From positions 20,300,993 through 20,364,992 of the forward strand of contig NC_064236.1 in assembly GCF_023101765.2 (NCBI RefSeq): a stretch of DNA of 64,000 nt, in the 5' to 3' direction. A model generated the notes under the pieces. The model searched no databases. It was not told the DNA's origin and saw only the letters and a program-made list of their open reading frames with translations. The position numbers were made by a program, and so were the translations under genes. The DNA is from Spodoptera frugiperda. Taxonomy: Eukaryota > Arthropoda > Insecta > Lepidoptera > Noctuidae. Of the stretch, positions 1 to 11,136 are shown one piece after another (position 1 is the stretch's first letter; each line of letters opens with the position of its first letter).

Positions 1-637
1 TACCCACTCTGTATTCTGTGACTTGATAAAAGAAAAAGAAGCGTAACACGTAATAAGCATTTTTATTTCTTGAAATCGTTTATAAACATTTATTAACAAA
101 ATTGATACGAAAATGACGAAATATGCATCTTTTGCGGTCGCCATCAATAATTATTAAGAATTATACAGAAATAATATTTGATTTAACTCAGTTCGACCGA
201 GTTGTTGATATAAGACCCCACATATTGTTTGTTTGTAATGTTTCAGTTTTTTCATATCCGATCACCTGCCGCCAAATAATTAAAAGGCACCAGTCTCCAT
301 GCAGATCTGGCCATTGTCATTTCCTAGTAAACCGATTAACTTCCGATTCTTGTTATTTTCTTGTGCCATACACAATAGTACGTAATACTGCAAGGAGCGT
401 GGGACATTACCGACTCTACGGGCCGTGGGTACCGCATTGCAACGCTCAGTCCAAGATATTCCTAGTACAAGTGACGCGAGCGTTGAGCTCACCAATATAC
501 ATAGCATGTTTACAAATACACAGTTTTACTTCATTACTCTTGTATTGTGTTGCTTAGAAGACTATTCTCAAGACCAGCACAATAGATTTGTCTTGAATCG
601 CGGCCGGGTATTGTGTAAATATAATGGAACAATGCAG
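1..637 (+). other. Abl: Abl intron (3' part)
   Basis: AT-rich sequence ending in an acceptor (AATGCAG at 631-637) in front of the kinase-domain exon. No sequence here matches the preceding part of an Abl kinase domain, so the exon before it lies left of the window. The pyrimidine tract before this AG is weak. I see no other gene. Confidence 0.7.
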
Positions 638-788
638 GGCTACCGCATGGAGTGCCCGCCGGGCTGCCCGGGCGCCGTGTACGAGCTCATGCGCGGCTGC
701 TGGCAGTGGAGCCCGGCCGACCGCCCCACCTTCCGCGACATCCACCACGCGCTCGAGCACATGTTCCAGGACAACTCCATCACCGAGG
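638..788 (+). CDS. Abl: Abl exon: end of kinase C-lobe
   Basis: Fifty codons plus one base. The exon starts with Gly-Tyr-Arg-Met-Glu-Cys-Pro-Pro-Gly. It carries ELMRGCWQW and the invariant Arg of DRPTF, then HHALEHMFQ, and ends in SITE. Donor is G|GTAACA at 789 (phase 1). Nearly identical in pattern to insect Abl kinases. Confidence 0.95.
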
Positions 789-3700
789 GTAACATATCTG
801 CACGCCGTATATACTCTGCGCGCCGCGTACACGGTAGGTGCTGACTCGCCGTCTCTGCGCAGAGGTAGAGAAGCAGCTGCAGGAGGGGGGCGCTGCGTGC
901 CCGGCCGGCACGCCGCAGATGTCTTTGAAGAAGGCGGGCGCTGGGGGCGCGGGAGGCGCGGCTGAGGGGCGCGCCGTGCAGATGCGCCGCCCCACTAACC
1001 GCCGCGGCAAACAGGCGCCCACGCCGCCCAAACGCACCAGGTATGCAGCACAACCATTCATTAGCACACGAACCTACCTCCCCCTTCTTTTACTAAAATA
1101 CTACGTACTGTGCGTTCCACCCCACGTCCCATTCGCTCGGGACTGGTGTTGCATGAGTACATCGGACGTTAGATGTTTGGAAGCAGTGCTTGTGTTGTTG
1201 CAGCCTGCTGTCGTCGTGCAGCTCGTTCCGCGAGTCGCAGTACGCGGCGGACGACGCAGCGCCCGAGGAGCCGCTGGCGCCGCTCAACGGTGAGCACATA
1301 CACACATACATACATAGGTACCGGCCACGCCTTACGTGACATGCCTTATAACTAGCGTTTTCTGTTTGTTGTCCGCTCGCTCAGCTGTATAGCGATAGGG
1401 TCACGCACATCGTAAGTATATCATGCGTTTCGGATACATTCTATTACAATATTTACCCATCATTATATATTTCTGTATCGTTTGCCAAATGTTCATAATG
1501 TCAATGTATATAGGGTCGAGGACATTTAACACGTGAATGTATTCTTGATTACAAACAACTTTCCCAAACACACTTTTTTTGTATACCTACTTACTCACTA
1601 GTTTTATCTTTATCAAAATAACAAAACGAAGTTTCGCGAGGTGCGGCGCCCGCGCCCGTGTTGTCGGAAGACTAGTAACTGGGTAGGTATTTTGGAACTT
1701 TAGCTGCTAACAGCTGATTATGAGAAAGCACACTCGCTTGCGAAATTTAGTTGTTTTGTTATTGTGATAAAAATAAAATTAGTGAGTACATATACAAAAC
1801 AAGTTTATTTGAAAAAGTTGTTTGTAATCATGAGTACAATCTCGTGTTTGAATGTCCTTCACTAATGACCAGTCACCCTATATACAGGCTTCAGGGTGCC
1901 AGGTTAAACGAGGAATTTAATGGACCGTGCGATATTCATTTGTTAAAATTTTAGTGCAATCAGAATTTCCAACTATATGCCATCGGAAACTAAAGGGCCC
2001 GATCCCACTGGTACCATTCCAAATGTCAGTACTAACTTTGTGTGAGCGAACACGTAACACATACAAACTAAATACCTAAATTCGTAACTCAAGTACAGAA
2101 GGCATCATTCTTAGGTATCGGACTACATTAGGTATACATTATGTGATTGTAAACCGTGACTAACTGGTAAGGTCGCGTCCTTTGTTTAACTTGGCACCCG
2201 TGTACGGCTGTGTTGGTAAGTAGAGGAGTGCGCGACGCCCTCACCATGTCCGCGTCCCCTCCGATACATTCCTGCCCCTATAGTGTAGCACCCACTGCCC
2301 GCACACCTTGTGTCCACCTCTCGCATTAGGTAATCACTGAAACTTGTGTGGGCGCGTAACTCTCGAACTGCTCCACCAAATTTCATATATTTTTAGTGGC
2401 CGTTTTGTTAGGACAAGATTTGTAGGAAACCAACATTGCGCACATTCACTGGAAAGGCTTCATATATTATAAGCTATTAGGGTTTAGTTATGTGGGAGAG
2501 CAAACGAATCAGTAGCTATAATAATATTGTACCCTGCCATGTTTAGTTTTCGTGTGATCTGGAGCTAGTCGTAGACGGTGCTCCGTATACAGAGTGACGT
2601 CATTAGCAAAATATTATGATGCATATTATATAAATAAGTATTGTGTTGTGTATACAATGAGTGGTGCATCGGGCCGCGGGCAGCAGTCATCCCTAGCCGT
2701 AGAGAGGCACGTCATCACATTGCGTAGAGAACTGGTGTAGTTCTGTCTGGTGACAACGACGTAGCGACCCCGACCTGTATCCCTTCCTCGTAGTGTTTGT
2801 GTTTGTCTCTCGTATACGTATGTATCGCCAGTACAGCCAGTTTTGGGTAAATGTACCAACGCATGAGACAAGCTACACATTGCTGTTTGATATTTCACAA
2901 TATTAACTGTTAAGACATTTGTGTGGCGGTATGTGTGTGTGTGTCACGTCGACTCGACCTCAAACCCTTTATCAAGTTAAAGTATACATAGTTAAAGTAC
3001 AAAATTAGTGACAATCGATGCCCTCCGCAAACTTCAGAGTATAGGAAGTTGAATTAGTTTTTAATTAATTTGTTTTACCCATTCATAGAAAGAGCATCAT
3101 TTACAATAAGCATTATACGATGCCTACTGTTCCAATGTGGTTTCGGCGTTGGCGAGTATCGTATACTAAACTGAAAGGTACGAGGCATTGGTCAAACCTG
3201 CAGAAGTATAATAATATCTCGGAGCAATTTCAAGAAACTATAACTTACTTTTATAAAATGATGTTGTGAAATGTTTACAGCTTGTACAGGGTGAATGGGG
3301 CGCGGGTACATGTCGCGTGTTATGCGCGGCCGTTGAATGGATTCATGTTTTGGCTGAGGCCCGAGACTTACTTCCCATGCTGGCAACCAGCAACATACAT
3401 TTGCTGTGGCAATTGACCAATAAACACAAATAACACTGCATTTTAGTCGTTCATGTTGCATACATATAACATCACTTCTCTCTCTCATGAGGGCAGGTGG
3501 AGGCTATGGAAGGCCAAATGCTACGAATCTTACATAACTTTTTCCCTACATCAACAGTATTTTAATGCATGCTCGTCGTTTAAAGGTACTTTTAATTTGG
3601 CCCTTCTTTAATACATATATCGCCAATCTGTTCAATAAGTGTACTGTGTTCGTCTAGGGCGCCTTCTACCGACGTCCATATCCATTCTATACACTTCTTT

Positions 3701-6700
3701 CGTAAATCTGCTTTCAAGAATCCTTTCTATACATATCTAAACTAATCAGTAACGTAACAATCCCTTTTCAATCTTTGTCATTACATCGTCTATTAATCCG
3801 CATTATTCTCTAACAATACTTTTCGTTCGATCACTGAATTTTACTCCACACATACTCCACTACACTCATGATTCACTACCATACATACACCTAGGTGGGT
3901 GTCAATACACGCTGTATTACAGCAAGTCGAGCTTTGCTGGATATCATATTACTAGACATTACACTTTCACTCTCCCTTTCGATTGCCCCCCACTTTCCGT
4001 CTCTTGTAAACAAAGATCAAACAATATTAGTTCCGACGTCTCATGACACATTCATTCATGTTTGGATTTATCAATGTGTTCGGTACATTTTACTGAACTG
4101 GCTTCAAACTCAACATTGTCAGTACTTGTAGCAGTTTGTGGAACTTTGTTAATGTTCGTATATATATTTATATATTTCAATGGCGTATGTTCGTATGTGC
4201 GTTATATGAGGTGCGAGCTTGTTTTGTCGTGCAGGCGGGGGCGCGGGTGGGGCGCGGGGGCGCGAGGCGTCGTCGGAGGGTTCGCTGGCGGAGGGCACGC
4301 CCGACACGGACGAGTCCGGCGGCGAGCCCCGGCACCGCAACAAGCGCCGCCACCACGCGCCGCACCACGCGCCGCACGCGCCGCCGCACGACCAGGCGCA
4401 GCCCAAGGTAACTAACACTGGCCTACTGGCCACGTTGCGTCGCTTCACGACTGCATGCATTCGTCAAAAGTCGCAACGTGAGCTCTTATGAGTAAGGGCT
4501 AAATCTGCAGCGATGTCTTGTCTTGCTGTCAAAGGGACCACGCATCATGTTTGGCTCACTTTTTATATTGTAGAACAGTGATACATTATAATCTCATAAT
4601 AAGAAAGCTCATATTCCAATTTTCGTTCCAAGGCAGCTATCTAGCGCGAAAATTGTCTATTTAACAATGTTAGTTAAGTCTCTGTTTTAGATATAAGTAC
4701 ATAGCATAAAACTTAATTGTTTTCCGCAGGCTGTCCTTATTTTAAGGAGGTTTTATTATTGGATGCATTTTTAAAAGTTTTACAATAAGTCCGCAATAGC
4801 ATGCTACGACTCAGGATTAACAAGCTGTATCTAAATCTCGAAAAAAAATTTTTTTCGTTTGTTTTATTTATCACATAATATATTTGCAGCAGGGAGTCCA
4901 GGTGGCAGCCCTCGAAGTGCAGAACGTAAAGCGTGCCATTAACCGCTACGGCACGCTACCCAAGGGCGCGCGCATCGGCGCCTACCTGGAGTCCATGCGC
5001 CAGTCGGTGGGCGGGGGCGCCGGCGTGGGCGCAGGTGCTGGTGGTGCGAGTGCTGTGCGGGACGAGGCGCGCTCGCTATCGCCGCGCACTGCGCGCGCGC
5101 AGCCGCACATGATCCGTTCCAATTCGTCTGGCGGCGTGACGGCCCCTGCGCCCGCCTCCCCGCGCGCGCCCCGCGCCGCGCCCCCGTTGCGTTCGTTCGC
5201 GGACAGCCCCGGCAAGCCGCGGCCGCGCCTGGCGGAGCTGGAGTTCCCGCCGCCGCCGGCCGACCTGCCGCCGCCGCCCGAGGAGCCGCAGCCGCCGCCG
5301 CCGCCGCCGCCGCCCGACTGCTGCCGCGACGCCGGCACCGACACGGGCGAGCGCGCGCACGACGCGCTGCCGCTGCCGCCGCCGCTGGCCGCCGACCGCG
5401 ACGACGACAGGCTCGCCAAGAAGAACATGAAGGAGATGCTCGAGCTGAAGCTGGTCGCGGAGATCAAGGAGCGCGCGGACAAGAAGAAGCACCGGCAGAA
5501 GGAGTCGCCGCCTCCGGACGAGCTGGTCGACATGCACACCTCGTTCGGCGACCCTGTGACGCGGCTCGTGTCCGAGCTGTCGGAGAGTCTCAACATGGAC
5601 GCCTTGCGCCGGGAACGCAAGCCTGAGAATGCTACCGCCGTCTCGCGGCATCACGACGACGCCAAAGAAACTGTCTCACCGATAGATCTCAAAGCCAGTC
5701 TCAGGAAAACTGCGTATAATAACAGTGTCGATCAGAAAAACACTGAGATTAAAAATAGCACTGATTTTAAAGCTCAACTTAAGAAAGTTGAAACAAATAA
5801 AAAGAATTTGCCTACATGCAAAGATTTAGAGGAATCTGGACGCGCGATCATCGATTTTAAATCTCGACTGCGGAAAGTAGAGAGTAGCACACCTGCTACC
5901 AACGGCACAAGCAAGAAACTAGAGCGATCGCCGGAGGAACAACGCGACGAGGAGCGCAAGCGCACTGAGAGCGGCTCCCTCGAGACCAGCGGCGGCGACG
6001 ACGACGACAAGCGCCGCAGCACCGGCAGCATCAGCAGCCTCAAGAAGCTGTGGGAGAGCAAGGAGACCGACGAGCGACTCAGTCCCAAGGCGCGTGCGCG
6101 GACCGACGAGCCCGACGCGTCGCCCGAGGAGCGCGGCGCGGCGGGGGGCGCGGGCGCGGGCGTGGCGCGCGCCGGCTCCGTGGTGCGGCGCCGCGACGAC
6201 AAGCCCGCCGTGCCCAGCAAGCCGCCCGTCAAGGGCAAGCCCTCCAAGCAGGGCATCTACGCCACGCCGCTGCAGCCCGCGCCCGACGACGCCGACGACG
6301 CCGACCTGCTGGCCGCGCTGCGCAACACGCTCGACTGGTGCACCAATGAGGTACCTGCTGTCTGAATCTACTACTCACTCAATTATGGCATTGGCGAGAT
6401 ACCATTACAATGTTGTATAAACGATCAATATATATTTTATTTTATATTATCTTACATAGAAAATATATGCAACTTTATTATTTATTTTGGTGAAATTTTA
6501 GTATGTCAATCGATTTTAATTTGATTAGCAATTATAGGCAGACTGCAGATTAAGTTGTCTCAATTTACAATAACAATGAGTATACGGGATCCCGCGGTAG
6601 AGCAACCTCGACGAACCCGAAATATTGTAGCGAGTCGACAGTATTTGAATGATTTGGAAAGAGATTTAACACAACTATTATAATCAACAACTCAGTTACA

Positions 6701-7553
6701 TTGATACTCTGACTGTCTGCGTTGCACATTGCCGTTTCATTGACACAATGAGGATATCTCGCATGGAATCGTCCTTTCAATTATAGATGGGACGCGAAAC
6801 AAGATTATTCTTATTCTGGGCTGGCGTTTCGGTCGGATTGTGTTGGAGTCAAGTTCATGCAAGCCAAGCAATATGGTTAAACCAATCCCCCGCTCACAAT
6901 TGGTTTAGGTGCTAAAAAATGCTTTAAATGCGTGATGCAAGTTTGAAACATGTTGCGGGTGGCTTCTACGCATTGGTGTGCGCATTGTGTTTGCCCAGTA
7001 TACATCAAAATTATAGTCACAGTAGCAATACAGTAATATCGAAGGAAGTTATTTGTATAATCAAAAAATAGACTCGTATGAAATGGCATTGATACATTGA
7101 GCAGGTGCGGCGCGGCGGCGGGCGCGGCTCGCTGTGGCGGCTGCAGACGTCGGAGCGCGTGGCGCGGCTGGGCGGCGCCGTGGCGGCGGCGGGCGACGCG
7201 CGCCGCTGCTCGCCCGCGCTGCGCCTGCAGCTGCGCGCCGCCGCCGCGCGCCTGGACGCGGAGGCGCGCGCGCTCGCCTCGCCCGCGCCCCACAACCACC
7301 ACCTCGCCGACGGCGTCGAGCGCGCGCTCAAGGACCTCGCCGACATCGTGCACAGGTACACCGTTCTCGCATTACTATCTAAACTTGATGTCGATAACAT
7401 GCTAGTGTAGACAGACTGCAACAACCCCTCTGGTGTTGCGGGTGTCCATGAGAGACGCTGAGCGCTTACCACCAGGTGACGCATTTGCTCGTTTGCCCCC
7501 TATTCAATAAAAAAACAAACAGCTCACGAATACGCTACGTCTGTTACAGATAA
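638..7553 (+). CDS. Abl: Tyrosine-protein kinase Abl, C-terminal half (7 exons, 5' end outside window)
   Basis: Abl is a cytoplasmic tyrosine kinase that couples receptors and adhesion to actin remodelling. Exons join as 638-788, 863-1040, 1204-1289, 4235-4407, 4890-6350, 7105-7355 and 7550-7553. All phases match and the total is 2304 nt, giving 767 aa plus stop. The start has the last kinase subdomain (GYRMECPPGCP, CWQW, DRPTF), then EVEKQL and the proline motif APTPPKRT, as in human ABL1. The middle is disordered and proline-rich, and includes the conserved block VAALEVQNVKRAINRYGTLP. The end (ADLLAALRNTLDWCTNE to LADIVHR) corresponds to the F-actin-binding domain; human ABL1 ends SDIVQR. 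SH3, SH2 and the N-lobe are not in the window. Identity is firm. The sequence between the motifs is lineage-specific and the FABD is very Ala/Arg-rich. Confidence 0.95.
863..1040 (+). CDS. Abl: Abl exon: EVEKQL and APTPPKRT motif
   Basis: Its first two bases complete the Glu codon split by the intron. It encodes EVEKQLQEG, a low-complexity Gly/Ala stretch, then RRPTNRRGKQAPTPPKRT. The last segment corresponds to the APTPPKR element after the kinase domain of ABL1, a proline-rich ligand site with adjacent basic residues. Donor AG|GTATGC at 1041. Confidence 0.92.
1204..1289 (+). CDS. Abl: Abl exon: Ser-rich segment
   Basis: Short 86-nt exon. It completes the split Ser codon and encodes SLLSSCSSFRESQYAADD and an acidic proline segment. 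It follows PPKRT directly, parallel to PPKRSSSFRE in human ABL1, which supports the join. Donor G|GTGAGC at 1290. Confidence 0.88.
1290..4234 (+). other. Abl: Abl intron
   Basis: 2.9-kb AT-rich intron between the Ser-rich exon and the His-rich exon. It holds a decayed antisense LINE fragment near 3480-3900. Nothing else in it reads as coding or as a recognisable RNA. Confidence 0.7.
3480..3900 (-). pseudogene. Decayed non-LTR retrotransposon ORF fragment
   Basis: Read on the minus strand, pieces resemble the C-terminal tail of a common lepidopteran LINE polyprotein: QIGDI, then KEGP, then an RRACIK-like piece in another frame, then VDVGKK and a terminal serine/proline run. Several stops and frame changes break it. 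It lies antisense inside the Abl intron and is not functional. The assignment rests on remembered family pattern, so it is moderate. Confidence 0.4.
4235..4407 (+). CDS. Abl: Abl exon: Gly-rich, acidic and His-rich segment
   Basis: Completes a split Gly codon. It encodes a Gly/Ala run, a Ser/Glu-rich stretch (REASSEGSLAEGTPDTDESGG), then HRNKRRHHAPHHAPHAPPHD, a histidine/proline-rich repeat. Ends at Lys in phase 0 before GTAACT. The family match is weak here; the exon is supported by splice phase and GC content. Confidence 0.8.
4408..4889 (+). other. Abl: Abl intron
   Basis: 482-nt AT-rich intron ending in TTTGCAGCAG, a tandem acceptor. Nothing else visible. Confidence 0.75.
4890..6350 (+). 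CDS. Abl: Abl large exon: disordered proline-rich region with DFKxxL repeats
   Basis: 487 codons in phase 0 at both ends. It begins with the insect-Abl block QGVQVAALEVQNVKRAINRY, then GTLPKGARIGAYLESM. Next come Gly/Ala-rich and proline-rich stretches (PPPPADLPPPPEEPQ and a polyproline run near 5290) suited to SH3 or EVH1 ligands. A charged segment ends in three related motifs, DLKASLRK, DFKAQLKK and DFKSRLRK (5685, 5763, 5853). After these come SSLKKLWESKE and the start of the C-terminal helical domain (LLAALRNTLDWCTNE). The part around 5640-5930 is AT-rich against GC-rich flanks. Confidence 0.92.
6351..7104 (+). other. Abl: Abl intron
   Basis: 754-nt AT-rich intron with no recognisable content, ending TTGAGCAG. 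Confidence 0.7.
7105..7355 (+). CDS. Abl: Abl exon: C-terminal F-actin-binding-type domain
   Basis: 83 codons plus AG. The product is helical and Ala/Arg/Leu-rich, and ends GVERALKDLADIVH plus a split Arg. The end aligns with SSVKEISDIVQR of human ABL1, which places the terminus of the FABD bundle. The codon for the last Arg is completed by the next exon. Confidence 0.9.
7415..7515 (+). repeat. Lepidopteran interspersed repeat (LINE 3' end type)
   Basis: The stretch containing CCTCTGGTGTTGCGGGTGTC and then GCTTACCACCAGGTGA, GCTCGTTTGCC and CCCTATTCAATAAAAA is a widespread lepidopteran repeat tail ending in an A-rich run. A relative lies at 46395-46510. It fills most of the last Abl intron (7356-7549). 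Confidence 0.6.
7550..7553 (+). CDS. Abl: Abl last coding exon: one base plus stop codon
   Basis: After the acceptor TTACAG (7544-7549) the first base A completes AG|A = Arg, and TAA (7551-7553) ends the protein as DIVHR-stop. This matches the family terminus (DIVQR in ABL1), which is why I prefer splicing over reading on through the donor at 7356. Confidence 0.85.
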
Positions 7554-8330
7554 GCGGGCGCCGCCCCCGCCCCCGCCCCGGACTATACCGCGCGCCCCCG
7601 CATCGTCGCCAACGTTTAGATACTATCTCATCGTCAGTATAAATGTAACTGATCTCAAAACGACGCGTAGGTTTTTGTAGCAACATTAAATACTTGGTAA
7701 GTCAACGTTATTACTCAATAGAAGGTGAAGCGACAGCTAGTTGTCTCCATGGTCAGTGCCAAATGTATGTTAGTGAGTACTCGTACTGCTCGTACATTCC
7801 TCCACACACTCGGTACTGTTCTGTTTAGCATTTAAATAGTTATATAGTACTACGTAGTAAGTAAACACGATAGAAGACTCGTTCTACTCGGACCAATGTC
7901 GATGCTTTTCCTTTGAACGTGGCGTGCCGCCTGGCCGGCACATAAAGACTGTCTTCAACTCGTTTGTATTGGGCCTATATATACGGTATGATGTACTTGC
8001 ATTGTATACTTAGTTATGCGTCTTCATTGGACCATCGCTATATTCGATATACCATTCTATATACATATGATTATATATATTATTTTAATTAATGTAGTGC
8101 GAACAAATAAATTGTCAAACATGAAGTATTTTAAGTTAGCGTACTGTGATACGGCTTATAATGTAATAATAATTATGCTCAATATTTTCTTTAATATAAT
8201 TTGTATTAATCGAAGTTGTAAGGTAATTGATTAAAAATGGATCGATGACAGTTGTACGTTAGCGACGCCATTACTGTATCATGTCTATGCTAGTCTTTAT
8301 TATTATTGAAATAAATGTACGTAAGTTGTC
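7554..8330 (+). other. Abl: Abl 3' UTR
   Basis: Sequence after the stop, GC-rich for about 60 nt and then AT-rich. Possible poly(A) signals lie at 8106-8111 and 8310-8315. No other gene. Confidence 0.5.
8310..8315 (+). promoter_or_regulatory. Abl: Poly(A) signal AATAAA (Abl, candidate)
   Basis: AATAAA about 760 nt after the Abl stop. An earlier AATAAA sits at 8106-8111, so alternative ends are possible. Confidence 0.4.
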
Positions 8331-9061
8331 TGCAGTAGGTATGTGTACAATTCTCCAGCCTATTTTAGTACCTACTCAATATATCGTTAAGAATTTTGTA
8401 TAATACGACACGCTCGCCGCCCGCCGTCTGCTGCCGTCGTACACTTGTTCAGTATTGTAAACTACACTACCGCGCGGTACTCGGGATACTCGCGACCGTC
8501 GCGCCCTCAAACACATCAGCAATGCAACAATTAGTGCAACTTGTTACTGGGTGTCCCCCGAGAACATGGCGTCGATACCGAAGATAGACAATTTAACTTA
8601 ACTGTAAGAAGAACTTGTATCACTGGAAACTGTGTGTTTACAGTATTTGAGGTATTTACTCCCCCGGCGACATTGTAGGCCTGCAGCGCGGCGGCGCGGC
8701 GCGGTCGTAGTCCCGCCATAGTGCCACTGTATCAGCTTGTGCAGTTTGTATCTCTGCTCTCTCACTGGGTTGCACCCTCTTAATTCCCTCCTATGTTAAG
8801 TAATAGAATCCAAAGATACATAACAGGTGTCCAACTGTAATGGAAATTAAATGATTTCTTTAAAGCAACATATTTTTTTATTTCTTACGTGTTCCGCAGA
8901 TCGTCACTGTACTTGAGTTCCAAAACGTCGGGTTGCCTGTACTGTCCACTCCCGGAACGACAACCGAACAATTACCAAACTTATTGATACTTTAACTACT
9001 ATTGGTAAATTACTACCAGCGGGATCCCATGGGATGAAAACTAATCAGAGCTGTTCCAAAT

Positions 9062-9215
9062 TTTATCCTATGATAAATGATATTTATTTTTGCAAATAGG
9101 TTACAATGTAACCCTTTTACACATCAATCTCTTGATGAGGCCGGCATTTCCTCTGAGAACTACTCTGAGAAGAAATACTGAAACAAACTCAGAGGTCATT
9201 ATCTCTTTTAAAGTC
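9062..9215 (+). repeat. Interspersed repeat, copy A
   Basis: Contains GGTTACAATGTAACCC, then GATGAGGCCGGCATTTCC, ACTACTCTGAGAAGAAAT and AAACAAACTCAGAGG. The same string in reverse orientation is at 30550-30720, diverged by roughly a fifth. A lepidopteran retroelement 3' fragment by pattern; the family was not determined. Confidence 0.6.
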
Positions 9216-10849
9216 CAGACAAAATCAATTAAAGATGTCGGAGAACCGTGCAAGTTGGTTCTGTAGTGGTCTTTAGAATACCCACAACAGTATGAGCGGA
9301 CCTGTTCAGATGGCAGTACGCATGTGTCAGTTTACAATCAGCTCAACTGACGGCTGTTGCTGAATGATCCGACGAACAATACCAACCAAAAGAAAATTTG
9401 GATAGGCCATAAAAATGCTCAAACTGTCAGAATATAATTAACACACGGTCCTCAAACTAACAATTTTAAAAAGAAAATGTAAAAATAAAACAAAATATAT
9501 AAAACAAATGTCGAATTATGTTAATGGCAAATTGTATAAAAAATGTACATATGTCAACATGACCTGTGTGGACATTATAGCGGCTCATTCCCAAGCCAGT
9601 ACCCTCCAAGTAGGTAGTCTTTTATTTTATAGAAAGCTTAACTACGAATTTTTTCTTTAATAACATTTTTAAATTTATTTAGGTTTAAACTTTGAATATG
9701 GCTGGGAACTTGATTGTCCTGGTCCGTTTTCTTGTTTCCGAACAAAAATCGTCGCATTTATAATATTAGTGGTAAGAAATGAGATATGTTTCGCTGCTGT
9801 AACCCGCGCGGAGACCGTGGAGGAGTGGCGGGGAGAGGGTGGGATGTGTTTGCTTATGTTGTCTTCTCCAACGTGTATGTTACGTTGTATCAAATTACAT
9901 CAGAATCGAGTCAGTAGATTCTTTCGTTTTCTTTATTGTGCGGTCGAGACAGTCTGACTTGGTTACAACGTCGTGTTCCGGAACTATAACTAAAGTTATT
10001 ATCGATTACCACCCAAATAGTAGTTCGATGTAGGAGTCCTTTGTTCAGCACCCAGCAGTGGACGTCTTCGAACTACACTCCTTTTTTATATCTCGCATCA
10101 TCGTCATAGACAAATTAGTTTACATGAGGATATTATAAAACTGGAAATGAGAGACAGTCGGCTATATATTTCTAGATGCCAGGAAGGCCCTGGCATCCAG
10201 AGACTTGTCTTATAACCTATACTTATCGTAGGATGTCCGCGACTACAGAAAATTACTAATAAAGATCAAAACCAAGTTTGCAGCCATTTGTAGGTACCTT
10301 TTTTTTTATACGGAGCAACCTGTGTTATCTATCGCCGCCGCCCATCTGCGTTCTTCATTTATTATAAAGTTGAAGATTTTGTTTGTTTGACACCAGGTTG
10401 CTTTTGACGCGTACAATTCTCCGTAGAAATGCCGAACCACCGCGAGATTCTGAATAGAGAACCTAGTTGCTGGATGATAACATTGGCCCCCGATTTCGCT
10501 CGATCGTTTCTTTTTTTACGCGTGTTGTCGCATCGGAGGTCGCTTACTAGCTTCGCTATCTTTTTGTATTCTTCTATGTTCATTATTATATTTGTTATTT
10601 ATTTATATACATTATTTAAACAATCGGGACTGTGTCCGGTATTGGTAAATAAATGGACGGAAGTTGTAGAGAATTCAATATCCTGCCTTTGAAATTTCAG
10701 TGGTTGCAGGTTCTTCATACAAGTTTTTACAACTTTGTAGTACAATTAGCTCATATTTGATCCTATTTACATTAAATAGATAAATAGACCTAAACAACAT
10801 TAAGTGATCTACAAATTGTGTACATAGGTATTACTGGGCTCACACACAC

Positions 10850-11060
10850 AGTATTACTGGGCTATTTTCGGTTTTCCGAAAATTTCTCAGTGGTAGCACG
10901 GAGTCTGAAAATGTGCCCGGTGTAATATATGGCAATAGGCTTACCACTTATTACATGGGACATACAACATGAAAAGTGGATGTACATTTTACAGTGGCAT
11001 TACCTGCCATGGTGTGCACCTCTGCCTATTATAGACGTGACGATATATTCTTATTTCCAT
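10850..11060 (+). repeat. LINE 3' UTR-type repeat
   Basis: Contains TTTCTCAGTGGTAGCACGGA, then GGCAATAGGCTTACC, ATGAAAAGTGGATGTACAT and GTGCACCTCTGCCTA, typical of a lepidopteran non-LTR retrotransposon 3' UTR. A partial reverse-oriented relative is at 47155-47265. Confidence 0.6.
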
Positions 11061-11136
11061 ATATTTATTTAAAATACTCTAAAATTATATAATAAAAACA
11101 AAACATTACTTATATAAAAAAGAAACAAAGTAACAT

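Noticed and set aside
4982..6349. Minus-strand and alternate-frame open stretches opposite the large Abl exon
   Set aside because: Created by GC-rich codon bias; the plus frame has the Abl motifs and the splice phases.
7356..7410. Abl C-terminus by reading through the donor to a stop at 7408
   Set aside because: The spliced form restores the family terminus DIV(H/Q)R exactly and uses consensus splice sites; kept only as possible intron retention.
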